Both the position numbers and the translations under genes were made by a program. Positions 9,018 through 17,507 of a DNA stretch of 64,000 bases are shown in pieces. The notes below the pieces were generated by a model that worked only from the letters and a program-made list of their open reading frames with translations, did no database searches and was not told the DNA's origin. Origin of the DNA: Bhargavaea ginsengi (GTDB taxonomy: Bacteria; Bacillota; Bacilli; Bacillales_A; Planococcaceae); assembly GCF_900109165.1 (NCBI RefSeq), contig NZ_FNZF01000001.1, positions 487,376 to 551,375 of the forward strand, in the 5' to 3' direction. How positions within the stretch are numbered: position 1 is the first letter of the stretch; each line of letters starts with the position of its first letter.

Positions 9018-10700
9018 ATGACGAGACTGATCAGAACCATCCTGGCGGCGACGCTCCTGCTATTCCTGTTTCCGGCCGCCGCGATGGCTGTTGACTTCGA
9101 AATAACGGACAGCACGATCGAAGCCAAAATGGACAAAAGCGGAAGGGTCAATGTGACCGAATATCACACTTACCAGTTTGATGGTGATTTTAATGGGATG
9201 ACCCGGATGCTCGTCCCCAAAGAGGACACCGATATCACTGGATTCAGTGCCTTCGAGGATGGGCAGCCGCTCAAGACCGAGAAAGATGGAGACCTGTACA
9301 AAGTCTTCCGGGGCGGTGAAGATGAGAAGGTAACGGTCGAATTACGTTATGTCATTGAGGATTCCGTTATCCTTTATGAGGACGGGGCTGAGTTCTACTG
9401 GCCATTCTTCGATGACCGCAATGAAGCGGACTATGGCAGGATGATCATTACGGTCGCACCTCCGGAACCTGCTAGCGGAACGGAAGTGATCGGCTATGAT
9501 GAGGCGGCCGGGACCGGAACTGTCGAGTCTGACGGCAGTGCCCGGTTTGACCTGGGCCATGTCGGTTCTGGAGAAAACGGGGATATCCGTGTTGTCTTCG
9601 ACGGCTCCCTATTCCCTTCCCTGAATACCGTATCCGGCACAATCCGCAACACCATTGCAGATGAACGGGTACGGCTTGCCGAAGAACAGGAAGCTGCGGA
9701 AGCCCGCCACCGGAATGCAGTCCTGATCGGCAATATCATGCTGCCGTCTGCGGGACTCCTACTCCTTGCCGTCGGCTGGATTGAATGGAAGTCTGCACGC
9801 CGTAAACGGGAATCAGCGAGACTCCAGGCGGAAGAAAACGGCTTCCGCGCACCGGATGAGACAATCAGCATGCCTGCAGCCGTGCAATTCACTGCAACGG
9901 CCATCAGTGCCGAACCTGAACGCCTTTCCGCGGCCCTGCTCGACCTGATCCGTAAAGGCCAGGTTGTCCAGGTGACTGAAACCCGGTTCGAAGAAACAGA
10001 CCAGGTACCGGAACACAAGCACGAGGAAATCTTCCGTTCCATCCTCTTTGACAGCTTTGGTGACGGGACAGGCTCGTTTGATCTGGATGAGCTGAAGCGA
10101 CGGACCGAAGACGATGAGGAAGCCGGTGAGTACAGCAACCGGGTGGCGGAATGGATGGGAACCGTGGCCGAGGAGATCAAGGAGGCCCGGCTGAGGGAAG
10201 CCCATCCCGGAACGTCCGGGCTCCTCGTCCTCACAGGAAGCGTCCTTGCCGGCACCGCCATTTACTTCGGCATAGCCGGTGCACTGGTCCACCTGGCCAT
10301 CGCCATACCGCTTGCCGCGGGTTGCCTGATCACGGCCGCTTTCCTCAGGCCGCTCAGCGACAAAGGCCATCTTATTCGTGAACAATGGCGGGCGTTCACC
10401 GAAAAATTGGACGGCGTCGACTTGGAAGACTGGCAAGCCATGCCGCGCGAAGATCGTCTCCGCGGCTATATCTATGCGATCGGCACCAAAAATAAACACA
10501 TCGATCTGCCATTTGCGCGATTTGCGGAAACGCGGCAGGCTTCCCCGGAAGCGCCGGTCTTCTTCGGATACGATCCACTCATCATGAACCGCTCATTTGC
10601 CGTTGCCGGCACACATGCCGCCCACTCTTCAAGCTCCTCGTCCTCCACCAGCTCAGGCGGAGGCACCGGTGGCGGAGGCGGAGGATCTGGAGCATTCTGA
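9018..10700 (+). CDS. DUF2207 domain membrane protein
   Basis: A 560-residue exported membrane protein of unknown function. Order: signal peptide (cleavage expected after AMA), an extracellular beta-rich DUF2207 domain of about 200 residues, a single membrane helix (LIGNIMLPSAGLLLLAVGWI), a cytoplasmic region with LSAALLDLIRKGQV that looks like a small winged-helix fold, a pair of helices near residues 395-430, a further soluble stretch, and a Ser/Gly tail ending in GGGGGGSGAF. The Ser/Gly tail is typical of the family. I prefer ATG at 9018 because GGAGG is 8 nt upstream. Monocistronic, closed by a two-way terminator. Confidence 0.85.
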   Translation: MTRLIRTILAATLLLFLFPAAAMAVDFEITDSTIEAKMDKSGRVNVTEYHTYQFDGDFNGMTRMLVPKEDTDITGFSAFEDGQPLKTEKDGDLYKVFRGGEDEKVTVELRYVIEDSVILYEDGAEFYWPFFDDRNEADYGRMIITVAPPEPASGTEVIGYDEAAGTGTVESDGSARFDLGHVGSGENGDIRVVFDGSLFPSLNTVSGTIRNTIADERVRLAEEQEAAEARHRNAVLIGNIMLPSAGLLLLAVGWIEWKSARRKRESARLQAEENGFRAPDETISMPAAVQFTATAISAEPERLSAALLDLIRKGQVVQVTETRFEETDQVPEHKHEEIFRSILFDSFGDGTGSFDLDELKRRTEDDEEAGEYSNRVAEWMGTVAEEIKEARLREAHPGTSGLLVLTGSVLAGTAIYFGIAGALVHLAIAIPLAAGCLITAAFLRPLSDKGHLIREQWRAFTEKLDGVDLEDWQAMPREDRLRGYIYAIGTKNKHIDLPFARFAETRQASPEAPVFFGYDPLIMNRSFAVAGTHAAHSSSSSSSTSSGGGTGGGGGGSGAF

Positions 10701-10721
10701 CTCCGGTCGCCATCAAAGAGA

Positions 10722-10757
10722 AAAGCTCCATTCCGGATCAGGCCGGAATGGAGCTTT
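10722..10757. terminator. Bidirectional terminator between the DUF2207 gene and lrgB
   Basis: Perfect 15-bp stem (10722-10736 with 10743-10757), A-rich on one side and T-rich on the other, so it can serve both converging genes. Confidence 0.85.
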
Positions 10758-10766
10758 ATCATTTGT

Positions 10767-11450
10767 TCACATAAAAAACAGGGTACAGACGACCGTGATC
10801 AGGATCGCAGTCAGAATATAGGCAACCGTACTTACGGAGCCCTCTTTGTCACTTGTTTCAAAGAGTTTCGCGGTACCGAATCCGTGTGAGCCGATTCCGA
10901 CACTGAGTCCCCGGGCAACCGGATGACGGATACCCATCTTGTCGAGAATCGGAATGCCGAGAACTGCACCGCCGATGCCGGCAATCATGACATAGACGAC
11001 AGTCAGCGACGGGATGCCGCCGATCGTCTCAGACAGTTCGATGGCTATTGGCGTCGTGGCGTTTTTGGGGATTGTCGAAATGGCAACCGCTGCATCCGCC
11101 CCGAGCCATTTCGTCAGAAGATAGCCGCTGAAGAGGCCGAACAGCCCTCCGCCAAACACACCGAGCAGGATCGGACCGAAGTATTTCTTCACCATCGGCA
11201 GGTTAAAGTACAGCGGATAAGCGAGGGCAACAACTGCCGGCCCAAGCAGCCAGTTCCACAATTCTGCCCCCTTCATATAGGTCTCATATGAAATGTCAGC
11301 CGATAGCAGCAACAGCCCGATCAGGACAGTTGCTACAATCATCGGCTGCAGCCAGGTCTTTTTGTATCGTTTGTACAGATAGATTCCGATTGCGTATGTA
11401 CCGAGCGTCATAAGCGCACCGAACAGATAGATGATCGTCGTGTTCATCAT
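10767..11450 (-). CDS. lrgB: LrgB/CidB family antiholin-like membrane protein
   Basis: A 227-residue integral membrane protein with about six or seven helices. LrgB/CidB proteins work with LrgA/CidA in control of murein hydrolase activity and, in several Firmicutes, in pyruvate uptake or overflow metabolism. Family-typical parts are LGPAVVALAYPLY, SIPKNATTPIAIELSE-like (here STIPKNATTPIAIELSE) and RGLSVGIGSHGFGTAKLFE. The start overlaps the lrgA stop as ATGA and is preceded by GGGGGAAGC, so the pair is coupled. No LytSR two-component genes are adjacent. Confidence 0.92.
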   Translation of the reverse strand: MMNTTIIYLFGALMTLGTYAIGIYLYKRYKKTWLQPMIVATVLIGLLLLSADISYETYMKGAELWNWLLGPAVVALAYPLYFNLPMVKKYFGPILLGVFGGGLFGLFSGYLLTKWLGADAAVAISTIPKNATTPIAIELSETIGGIPSLTVVYVMIAGIGGAVLGIPILDKMGIRHPVARGLSVGIGSHGFGTAKLFETSDKEGSVSTVAYILTAILITVVCTLFFM

Positions 11451-11800
11451 GCTTCCCCCTTCCCGACCGACCGTTCAATCACCCACGCGGTCAGAACGAT
11501 TGTCAGAAGAGTACTCGCGAGCACCGCCACAAACGAAATCGCATTCCATGTCCTGAACAAGTCCAGGTAAAGGATGATGGCGACCGTGGTGGGGATGAAG
11601 AACAGTGTGAAATTGCGGATCAGGACGGATGCACCTTCGGCATGGGCATTCACCGACATGTTTTTGAACACGATGATGAACACAAGAAGCAAAAGAAGCC
11701 CGATGATGCTGCCTGGGATGGGCAAACCGAGCCATTCCTTGACCTGCACCCCGAAGAAATAGAACAGGAAGATCAGCGCGAGCTGAACGAATTTTTTCAT
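11447..11800 (-). CDS. lrgA: LrgA/CidA family holin-like protein
   Basis: A 117-residue membrane protein with four predicted helices; the motif GLPIPGSIIGLLLLL is typical of LrgA/CidA, and MSVNAHAEGASVLIRNFTLFFIPTTV follows the family pattern of a loop leading into helix three. It probably forms a complex with LrgB. I start at ATG 11800; a GTG two codons upstream (11806) is possible. Whether it acts as holin (CidA) or antiholin (LrgA) cannot be decided from sequence. Confidence 0.88.
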   Translation of the reverse strand: MKKFVQLALIFLFYFFGVQVKEWLGLPIPGSIIGLLLLLVFIIVFKNMSVNAHAEGASVLIRNFTLFFIPTTVAIILYLDLFRTWNAISFVAVLASTLLTIVLTAWVIERSVGKGEA

Positions 11801-11846
11801 GGACACCGGTCACCCCGCTTTGTTCGAAATTCAATCATTTCCTTCC

Positions 11847-11875
11847 ATCTTACTCCTCCTCCCCCTGCCGCTCAA
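11847..11875 (-). promoter_or_regulatory. Possible promoter of lrgAB
   Basis: Minus strand TTGAGC, 17-nt spacer, TAAGAT, about 45 nt upstream of lrgA. The purine-rich spacer makes this only a moderate match. Confidence 0.4.
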
Positions 11876-11902
11876 GGCAGTCCCAACAAAATGGAATGAA
11901 TC

Positions 11903-11932
11903 CTGACCGAAACGCCGGTTTTCCGGTACAAT
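11903..11932 (+). promoter_or_regulatory. Promoter of the atypical SDR gene
   Basis: CTGACC, 18-nt spacer, TACAAT, about 30 nt before the start codon, with a strong GGAGG ribosome site in between. Confidence 0.55.
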
Positions 11933-11962
11933 CGGATTGTTGGGGATAAAGGAGGAAATTTC

Positions 11963-12754
11963 ATGGATCTGAAACTGAAGGACAAACATGTACTGGTCAT
12001 GGCTTCAAGCAAAGGGCTTGGACGAGCTATCGCATTGGAGTTTGCAAAAGAAGGGGCAGCCGTCTTCCTGACGAGCAGGAGCGTTGAATCTCTTGAACAG
12101 ACCGCAGGGGAACTCAAGGAGGAATCCGGAAATGACAATATCCGCTACCACCCGTGCGACATGTCCCGTGAAGAGGATATCTCCGAGCTTTTCCTTAAAG
12201 TCCGTGAAGCTTTTGGCGTAGTAGATGTACTCATCAACAATACCGGGGGGCCAAAAGCCGGAGGATTTGCAGATGTGGAAGATGCAGACTGGATCAAGGC
12301 ATTCCAGCAGAACCTGCTGAGCTATACGCGTACTGTCCGGGAGGTCCTGCCGGGTATGAAGGAAAACAACTGGGGACGCATCATCAACATCTCCTCGTCT
12401 TCCACGAAGGAAGTAATCGACGGGCTCATCCTGTCCAATACGTTCCGTGCCGGTATGGTCGGCCTGTCGAAATCCCTTGCCCGCGAGTATGCATCTTCAA
12501 ATATTCTCGTCAATACAGTCGGGCCCGGCAGAATCGAAACAGACAGGATCATCGAGCTGGACACCGTGCGCGCCAAGAAAACCGGCGTGACACCGGAAGA
12601 AGTCACCGAGAACGCCAAACAGAACATTCCGATCGGCCGCTACGGACAGCCGGACGAATTTGCCCGAGCCGTCGTTTTCCTGGCATCCGGCGCCAACACC
12701 TACCTTACCGGCCAATCCCTCGTCATCGATGGCGGCATGCTAAAGGCTCTTTAA
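11963..12754 (+). CDS. Atypical short-chain dehydrogenase (FabG-like, catalytic Tyr/Lys replaced)
   Basis: A 263-residue Rossmann-fold protein close to 3-oxoacyl-ACP reductases in length. The cofactor loop reads ASSKGLGRA instead of TGxxxGIG, and NNTGGPKAG replaces NNAG. At the active site the Ser stretch (ISSSS) remains, but the YxxxK pair aligns with S-N-T-F-R, so both Tyr and Lys are lost. This matches a known SDR subgroup that departs from the usual NAD-binding motif and catalytic tetrad. The product may bind a nucleotide without ordinary reductase chemistry. C-terminal end (LTGQSLVIDGGML) is canonical. Own promoter and terminator, so monocistronic. Confidence 0.85.
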   Translation: MDLKLKDKHVLVMASSKGLGRAIALEFAKEGAAVFLTSRSVESLEQTAGELKEESGNDNIRYHPCDMSREEDISELFLKVREAFGVVDVLINNTGGPKAGGFADVEDADWIKAFQQNLLSYTRTVREVLPGMKENNWGRIINISSSSTKEVIDGLILSNTFRAGMVGLSKSLAREYASSNILVNTVGPGRIETDRIIELDTVRAKKTGVTPEEVTENAKQNIPIGRYGQPDEFARAVVFLASGANTYLTGQSLVIDGGMLKAL

Positions 12755-12766
12755 TTTCATCTGACC

Positions 12767-12810
12767 CAGAACACGGCAGGGATCGTTCACCCCTGCCGTG
12801 TTCTGATTTA
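12767..12810 (+). terminator. Terminator of the atypical SDR gene
   Basis: Perfect 15-bp stem (12767-12781 with 12791-12805), 9-nt loop, followed by ATTTA. The T-run is short. Confidence 0.75.
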
Positions 12811-12817
12811 GGACACC

Positions 12818-12846
12818 TTGCCGATATGCGATATTTTTGTTATGCT
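12818..12846 (+). promoter_or_regulatory. Promoter of the NCS1 permease gene
   Basis: TTGCCG, 17-nt spacer ending in TGT, TATGCT (extended -10). The leader to the start codon is about 80 nt and shows no riboswitch that I recognise. Confidence 0.55.
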
Positions 12847-12934
12847 AATAAAGTTGCAGTTTGTGAAAACCATCACATGGGAGAGTGGTCTTTCTACGAA
12901 ATTTATCAACTCAAATAGAATAAGGAGTGATTCA

Positions 12935-14338
12935 ATGACTTCAGTGTCCGTAGACAACCAAACAACGGCACAGGAAGCACATACCGACGACTATTCATTG
13001 GACCGCGTCCCCCGTTCCGAACGGAAAATGGGATGGCTGAGCATCACGAATATTACATTTGGAATCGCCACCGCGATTTTCTACTTCCAGATGGGCAGTG
13101 TCATGGCCCTGCAGTTCGGCGCCATCAACGCCCTGATCTCCTCAGCGTATGCGATCATCGTCGCCGGCATCCTAGGTTCGTTTATCGCCTATTTCTCCGC
13201 GAAATCCGGCATGAACGTCAACCTGATGTCAAGAGGCGGCGGATTCGGCTATATCGGCGCCTCGCTCACGTCCCTTATCTACGCATCAAACTTTATCCTC
13301 TATGTTGCGTTTGAAGGACTGATCCTGGTCGCTGCCGTCTACACTTTCTTCCCTTCCATCCCTCAATGGGTGCTCATCGTCTTTTTCGGAACCATCGTCA
13401 TTCCGCTGAACTGGTTCGGCATCAAACAGCTGGACAAGCTGCAAAAATGGTCGCTTCCGATTTTCTTCGTCTTCCTGATCGCGGCGATCGTCTTTTCATT
13501 CCTTACTCCTTCCGTATATGAAGGTTCGTTCTGGACCTATATGCCGGAAGGTGTCGAGGTCGGCGGCACGGCGCTTCTGGCGTGTATCGGGATGCACCAC
13601 GGCATCATGGGGCTCACCGCCCTGCTCGCTTCCGACTACACCCGGTTCCTGAAGCCGAAAGACATCAAAAAGGGCTCCATCATCATCGGCTTCGTCCCTC
13701 AATTCTTCTGCTTTGGTGTCATGGGCGGCCTCGGCATCTGGTTTGGCGTCCGTCTTGGCGAAGCCAATCCGGGCGTTTACATTGTGACGCTCCTCGGTCT
13801 CGGCGGTGCGCTCTTCACGGCGCTCACCCAGCTCCGCATCAACGTGACGAACATCTACAGCGCCTCGCTGTCTCTCTCGAACTTCTTCGAGAACATGTTC
13901 CGCTTCACGCCCGGCCGCCGCTTCTGGGTGGTCGTTGCCGGCATTCTTGCCATCGTTCTTATGCTTGGCGGCATTGTTGACCACCTGGGCGCTGTCATGA
14001 CTTTCCAGGGCGTCTTCCTTCTCGCCTGGGCCGCAGTGCTTGTAGCTGATGCGCTCATCGTGAAGAAAATGCTGAAAATCGGGCCGCTCTACTACGAGGC
14101 CCGCCAGAAATACCTGTATAAGTGGAACCCGGTCGGAACTGTTGCACTCATCGTTGCGAGTGTTCTCGGCACCATTGCCGCACTCGGCTTCATGGGTGAG
14201 TTCCTCGCCAGCACAGCGGCATTTTTCGCGGCCATCCTTGCCGCCATCCTGACCGTTGTCCTTGCGATTGCAACCAAGGGACGCTACTACATGAGAAAAC
14301 AGCCGGAGGAAGTTCCAGAGGAAGATTTCATTGCCTGA
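12935..14338 (+). CDS. NCS1 family transporter (cytosine/purine permease-like)
   Basis: Membrane symporter of the nucleobase:cation symporter-1 family, about 467 residues and twelve predicted helices. A cytoplasmic N-terminus with DYSLDRVPRSERKMGWLSI leads into helix 1 (ITFGIATAIFYFQMG). The family-typical broken helix shows as LMSRGGGFGYIGAS, and helix 6 region has HHGIMGLTALLASDYTRFLKP. The ATG chosen has AAGGAG 7 nt upstream; the frame is open for 39 more codons upstream without a ribosome site. Substrate could be cytosine, another pyrimidine or purine, or a thiamine precursor; no catabolic partner such as codA is adjacent. Confidence 0.87.
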   Translation: MTSVSVDNQTTAQEAHTDDYSLDRVPRSERKMGWLSITNITFGIATAIFYFQMGSVMALQFGAINALISSAYAIIVAGILGSFIAYFSAKSGMNVNLMSRGGGFGYIGASLTSLIYASNFILYVAFEGLILVAAVYTFFPSIPQWVLIVFFGTIVIPLNWFGIKQLDKLQKWSLPIFFVFLIAAIVFSFLTPSVYEGSFWTYMPEGVEVGGTALLACIGMHHGIMGLTALLASDYTRFLKPKDIKKGSIIIGFVPQFFCFGVMGGLGIWFGVRLGEANPGVYIVTLLGLGGALFTALTQLRINVTNIYSASLSLSNFFENMFRFTPGRRFWVVVAGILAIVLMLGGIVDHLGAVMTFQGVFLLAWAAVLVADALIVKKMLKIGPLYYEARQKYLYKWNPVGTVALIVASVLGTIAALGFMGEFLASTAAFFAAILAAILTVVLAIATKGRYYMRKQPEEVPEEDFIA

Positions 14339-14380
14339 TCTTTCGGCCGTACCACTGCTCCCCGGATTCACAATTGCATA

Positions 14381-14423
14381 AAAAACCGCTCCCGCCGGAA
14401 ATACCGGCAGGAGCGGTTTTTTT
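14381..14423. terminator. Bidirectional terminator between the NCS1 permease gene and actP
   Basis: Stem of about 18 bp (AAAAACCGCTCC-type arm with GGAGCGGTTTTT) and a 5-nt loop; T-run on both strands. Confidence 0.9.
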
Positions 14424-14431
14424 GTTCAAGT

Positions 14432-15961
14432 TCATTCACGGTATCCGGTGTTGGCGCGTACCGATACCTCTGCAAAACGCCGGGCATCCGACTCTTTCGA
14501 GAGAATGGTGCCAAGCCAGCCGCCGAGGAATCCGAGCGGAACTGATACGATAGCAGGGTTCGTGAGCGGGAAGAGCGGTTCGCCAACAAACATCGCAGCA
14601 CCGGCTTCCGGCGACAGGACGTTCGGGCTTACTGCAACCAGAACAAGCGCTGAAATCAGACCGAACAGCATTGCCGTGATGGCGCCTGTCGTGTTGAATC
14701 GTTTCCAATAGATGGTATACAGGATGACCGGCAGGTTCGCGCTTGCCGCCACACAAAAGGCGAGCGAGACCAGGAAGGCAACGTTCAGCGACTGCGCGCC
14801 GAGCGCCAGGAGGATCGAGAAGACCGATACCCATAGGGAAGCCTGGCGGGCAGCCTTCATTTCCTGCTGCTGGGTGGCTTGTCCCTTCTTGATGATCTGG
14901 CCATAGATGTCATGCGCGAATGCCGAGGCGCCGGTCAGGACCAGTCCCGCCACCACCGCGAGAATCGTAGCAAATGCTACTGCCGAGACAAACGACATGA
15001 GCAGATCACCGCCGAGCGCTTCCGCGAGCAGCGGAGCGGCCATGTTTCCGGCCGGGTTCGCTGCCACGATGGCTTCGTGCCCGACAAATGCAGCTGCCCC
15101 GAAGCCGAGGAAGATGGTCAGGATATAGAAGATCCCGACAATCCAAGTCGCCGTAACAACAGAACTGCGCGCCGTCTTGGCATCCTTGACCGTGAAGAAG
15201 CGCATCAGGATATGCGGCAGACCTGCAGTACCGAGAACGAGCGCAAGCATAAGGGAGATTGTATCAAGTGGGACTGTATACTTGAGTCCCGGCTGCAGGA
15301 AGGCTTCACCGTGCGCGGTTGCTGTCTTGACCTCGCTGAACATCGTCATGACGCTGAAATCAAAGCGGGCAAAGACCAGCACCGCAATGACCACGGTACC
15401 GAGCATGAGCAATACCGCCTTGACGATTTGCACCCAGCTAGTCGCCGTCATGCCGCCGAACAGGACATAGATCGTCATCATGACACCGACGATGAGGACC
15501 GCGATCCAGTATGGAATTCCGAACAGAAGCTGGATAAGCGCACCCGCGCCGACAAGCTGGGCAATCATATAGAAGATGACGATGGTGATCGTGCTGAACG
15601 CAGCCGCCGCGCGGACCTTTTTCGCGTCAAAACGTGAATTGATCATATCCGCGAGCGTATATTTACCGAGATTCCGGAGCGGTTCCGCCACGAGAAACAT
15701 CACGACGAGATAGGCAATCAGGAACCCGATGGAGTAGAAGAATCCGTCAAACCCAAAAAGTGCGATCATCCCGGCAATACCGAGGAATGAGGCGGCGGAC
15801 AGGTAGTCCCCCGCGATGGCAAGGCCGTTTTGCCAGCCGGTGAGCCCCCCGCCGGCCGTGTAGAACTCGCCCGCGGTGGTCGTGCGCTTGGCTGCCCACC
15901 AAGTGATGAACAATGTAAGAAGTACAATAGATAAAAACAGGACTATGACTGTTGTGCTCAA
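14432..15961 (-). CDS. actP: Cation/acetate symporter (sodium:solute symporter family)
   Basis: A 509-residue membrane protein of the sodium:solute symporter family with about 13 helices. LTGWQNGLAIAGDYLSAASFLGIAGM, then the marker GLPHILMRFFTVKDAKTARSS, place it with ActP-type acetate/glycolate permeases. It is preceded by a DUF485 gene, the usual partner of ActP. TTG start with GGGGG 6 nt upstream, 2 nt after the DUF485 stop. Likely function is scavenging of acetate and other short monocarboxylates, under carbon control through the cre site ahead of the operon. Confidence 0.92.
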   Translation of the reverse strand: MSTTVIVLFLSIVLLTLFITWWAAKRTTTAGEFYTAGGGLTGWQNGLAIAGDYLSAASFLGIAGMIALFGFDGFFYSIGFLIAYLVVMFLVAEPLRNLGKYTLADMINSRFDAKKVRAAAAFSTITIVIFYMIAQLVGAGALIQLLFGIPYWIAVLIVGVMMTIYVLFGGMTATSWVQIVKAVLLMLGTVVIAVLVFARFDFSVMTMFSEVKTATAHGEAFLQPGLKYTVPLDTISLMLALVLGTAGLPHILMRFFTVKDAKTARSSVVTATWIVGIFYILTIFLGFGAAAFVGHEAIVAANPAGNMAAPLLAEALGGDLLMSFVSAVAFATILAVVAGLVLTGASAFAHDIYGQIIKKGQATQQQEMKAARQASLWVSVFSILLALGAQSLNVAFLVSLAFCVAASANLPVILYTIYWKRFNTTGAITAMLFGLISALVLVAVSPNVLSPEAGAAMFVGEPLFPLTNPAIVSVPLGFLGGWLGTILSKESDARRFAEVSVRANTGYRE

Positions 15962-15963
15962 GC

Positions 15964-16341
15964 TTATCCCCCCTTGATCTCTGTCTCGATAATTTCATCA
16001 GCTTCCTTATCGAACTTCAGGAACCTTCTGACGTAAACCGTGCAAAGGACCCAAGTCATGATGAACTGTGCGCCTGCATAAATCCACGCCCATGAAATAT
16101 CACCAATAGCCGGCCTCTCCAGAACATTCGTGTAAGACGTCAGGATCGGCAGCATGAAATAAAACACCATGAAAAAGATCGTGAGCGGCACAATGAACTT
16201 TTTCTTCTTCTTCATCAGTTCCCTGAATCTGCTGCTTTCCGTGACACGGACAAAATCCGTTTGAGCCTGACGTTCCGGCGCCGTATTTACTTCTGCATCC
16301 GAAATGCCACGCTCGTCGGTGTAAACGCTTCCAACTTTCAA
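15964..16341 (-). CDS. DUF485 membrane protein, ActP partner
   Basis: A 125-residue small membrane protein with two predicted helices (about residues 48-70 and 85-105), the second holding the typical WAWIYAGAQFIMTWVLCTVYVRR. DUF485 proteins are encoded just before ActP-type symporters; the role is unknown but probably structural or regulatory for the transporter. I choose a TTG start at 16341 since GGAGG lies exactly 8 nt before it; upstream in-frame codons have no ribosome site and overlap the promoter. N-terminal 40 residues are polar and variable. Confidence 0.85.
   Translation of the reverse strand: MKVGSVYTDERGISDAEVNTAPERQAQTDFVRVTESSRFRELMKKKKKFIVPLTIFFMVFYFMLPILTSYTNVLERPAIGDISWAWIYAGAQFIMTWVLCTVYVRRFLKFDKEADEIIETEIKGG
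16320..16333. promoter_or_regulatory. CcpA cre site in the DUF485-actP operon
   Basis: TGTAAACGCTTCCA matches 13 of 14 positions of TGWAANCGNTNWCA. It covers codons 3-8 of the first gene, about 40 nt downstream of the predicted transcript start, a good place for CcpA roadblock repression. Confidence 0.75.
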
Positions 16342-16378
16342 AAAGATGACCTCCTTTAACAATCCGAATAATAGGTTC

Positions 16379-16407
16379 ATTGTAGAATAGAGAGGTTTAG
16401 TATTCAA
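16379..16407 (-). promoter_or_regulatory. Promoter of the DUF485-actP operon
   Basis: Minus strand TTGAAT, 17-nt spacer, TACAAT. An A/T-tract region of about 30 nt directly upstream could act as an UP element. The rest of the divergent gap (16440-16649) shows nothing certain apart from the ribosome site of the next gene. Confidence 0.8.
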
Positions 16408-16649
16408 AAGTTTTTTTACTTTCTGTTAAAAATGAACATTTAGTCATAGACACTTAGTAAACGGAACCACCTTCTTGCCGAAAAAAACCGCAGCATGCCA
16501 TCTATTAGGTACACCTGTTCCGACAGACCTATGGTTTTGGACCCATGCCCTTCGAACAACTCCACTCTGCATGGAGTTTACTCCTTTTCGGTTTTGGCGC
16601 AGGATACAAAGGAAATACTGAATATAGGAAAATTGAAAGGAGCCCGGGT

Positions 16650-16955
16650 ATGGATCAATTCAAAGATCGGATCGAAAACGAAATGCAGGACTATAATAAT
16701 GAGGAAAAAGACCAAATCCTCGATAACTTCAACCGCTTCAAGCAATTCCTCTCTCATAAAGTGGATAAAGGTGAAAAGATGGGCTTGAGCGAGGAGCAGC
16801 TCGCAAAAGGTGCGGAATGGGTGGCCAATTACCTCATGAAACATGAAGAGCCGCGAAACCGCGAAGAACACTTGCTCCAGCAGCTTTGGAAAGTGGCCGA
16901 TAAGGAACAGCAACACACCCTCGCCCATCTGCTGGTGCGTCTGGTTCAACAATAG
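16650..16955 (+). CDS. DUF3243 domain protein (YmfJ-like)
   Basis: A 101-residue soluble helical protein. KQFLSHKVDKGEKMGLSEEQ, then PRNREEHLLQQLWKVADKEQQHTLAHLLVRLVQ, match the DUF3243 family found across Bacillales; B. subtilis YmfJ is the known relative. Function unknown. The ATG has AAAGGAG 7 nt upstream. The sequence is acidic at the N-terminus and has no membrane segment. It stands alone between a divergent promoter and a strong two-way terminator. Confidence 0.85.
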   Translation: MDQFKDRIENEMQDYNNEEKDQILDNFNRFKQFLSHKVDKGEKMGLSEEQLAKGAEWVANYLMKHEEPRNREEHLLQQLWKVADKEQQHTLAHLLVRLVQQ

Positions 16956-17000
16956 GAACATGTAACGCCGGAGACTTCTCCAAGCGTCTTATTAACAATA

Positions 17001-17036
17001 AAAGCGGTATTCTCCTGAGATGGAGAATACCGCTTT
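17001..17036. terminator. Bidirectional terminator between the DUF3243 and DinB genes
   Basis: Perfect 15-bp stem AAAGCGGTATTCTCC (17001-17015) with its complement (17022-17036), T-rich on both outer sides. Confidence 0.92.
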
Positions 17037-17039
17037 TTG

Positions 17040-17507
17040 CTATTCAAACAATTGGATTTCAGGGTCCTTCCCCATCCTGACAAGCATTGAATGCAACTGT
17101 CCCCGATGGTGCGCCATGTGCGTGAGGATTTGGACAAGCCAGCCGAGCCGGGTATCCGTCGTGCCCCACCAGCTTGTAGTGGTCACATTCAAGTCCGTCT
17201 CGGTATACTCGTCGTACCTTTGTTTAAGACTTTTCAGGTTGTTCCGCAGTGAGCTGCGGACCTCTTCAGGCGAATTGACTTCCGCCGATTGATAGTAGTC
17301 CGCCATCTCCTTTTCCGATGCTTCATCCGATATCCGGGCATCGGCTTCGCAGATGAGGGCGATATGCGAAAGCAGTTCACCGAGCGAGCGCTTTTTCGGA
17401 TCCGGGCGGAAATCCATGTCTTCCACAGTCAGGTCGGAGGTCATCTGTATAACTGTTCTTGAAAGCCATTCAAGATGGTGGAAGATGCGGCTGCAGGTCT
17501 CATTCAC
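17040..17507 (-). CDS. DinB family protein
   Basis: A 155-residue four-helix-bundle protein of the DinB/YfiT superfamily (bacillithiol-S-transferase-like). Metal ligands fit the family: a His in LGELLSHIALI and two in ILTHMAHHRGQLHSM. Some members transfer bacillithiol to electrophiles, others are hydrolases or thiol-dependent enzymes; this one cannot be assigned. I start at a GTG at 17507 inside the end of pcp, with AGGGGA upstream; longer starts would read far into pcp. Overlap of 8 nt implies translational coupling with pcp. Confidence 0.8.
   Translation of the reverse strand: MNETCSRIFHHLEWLSRTVIQMTSDLTVEDMDFRPDPKKRSLGELLSHIALICEADARISDEASEKEMADYYQSAEVNSPEEVRSSLRNNLKSLKQRYDEYTETDLNVTTTSWWGTTDTRLGWLVQILTHMAHHRGQLHSMLVRMGKDPEIQLFE

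Noticed and set aside
12847-12934. Riboswitch in the NCS1 permease leader
   Set aside because: About 80 nt with only a short ACCA/TGGT stem; no purine, preQ1 or TPP riboswitch core could be matched.
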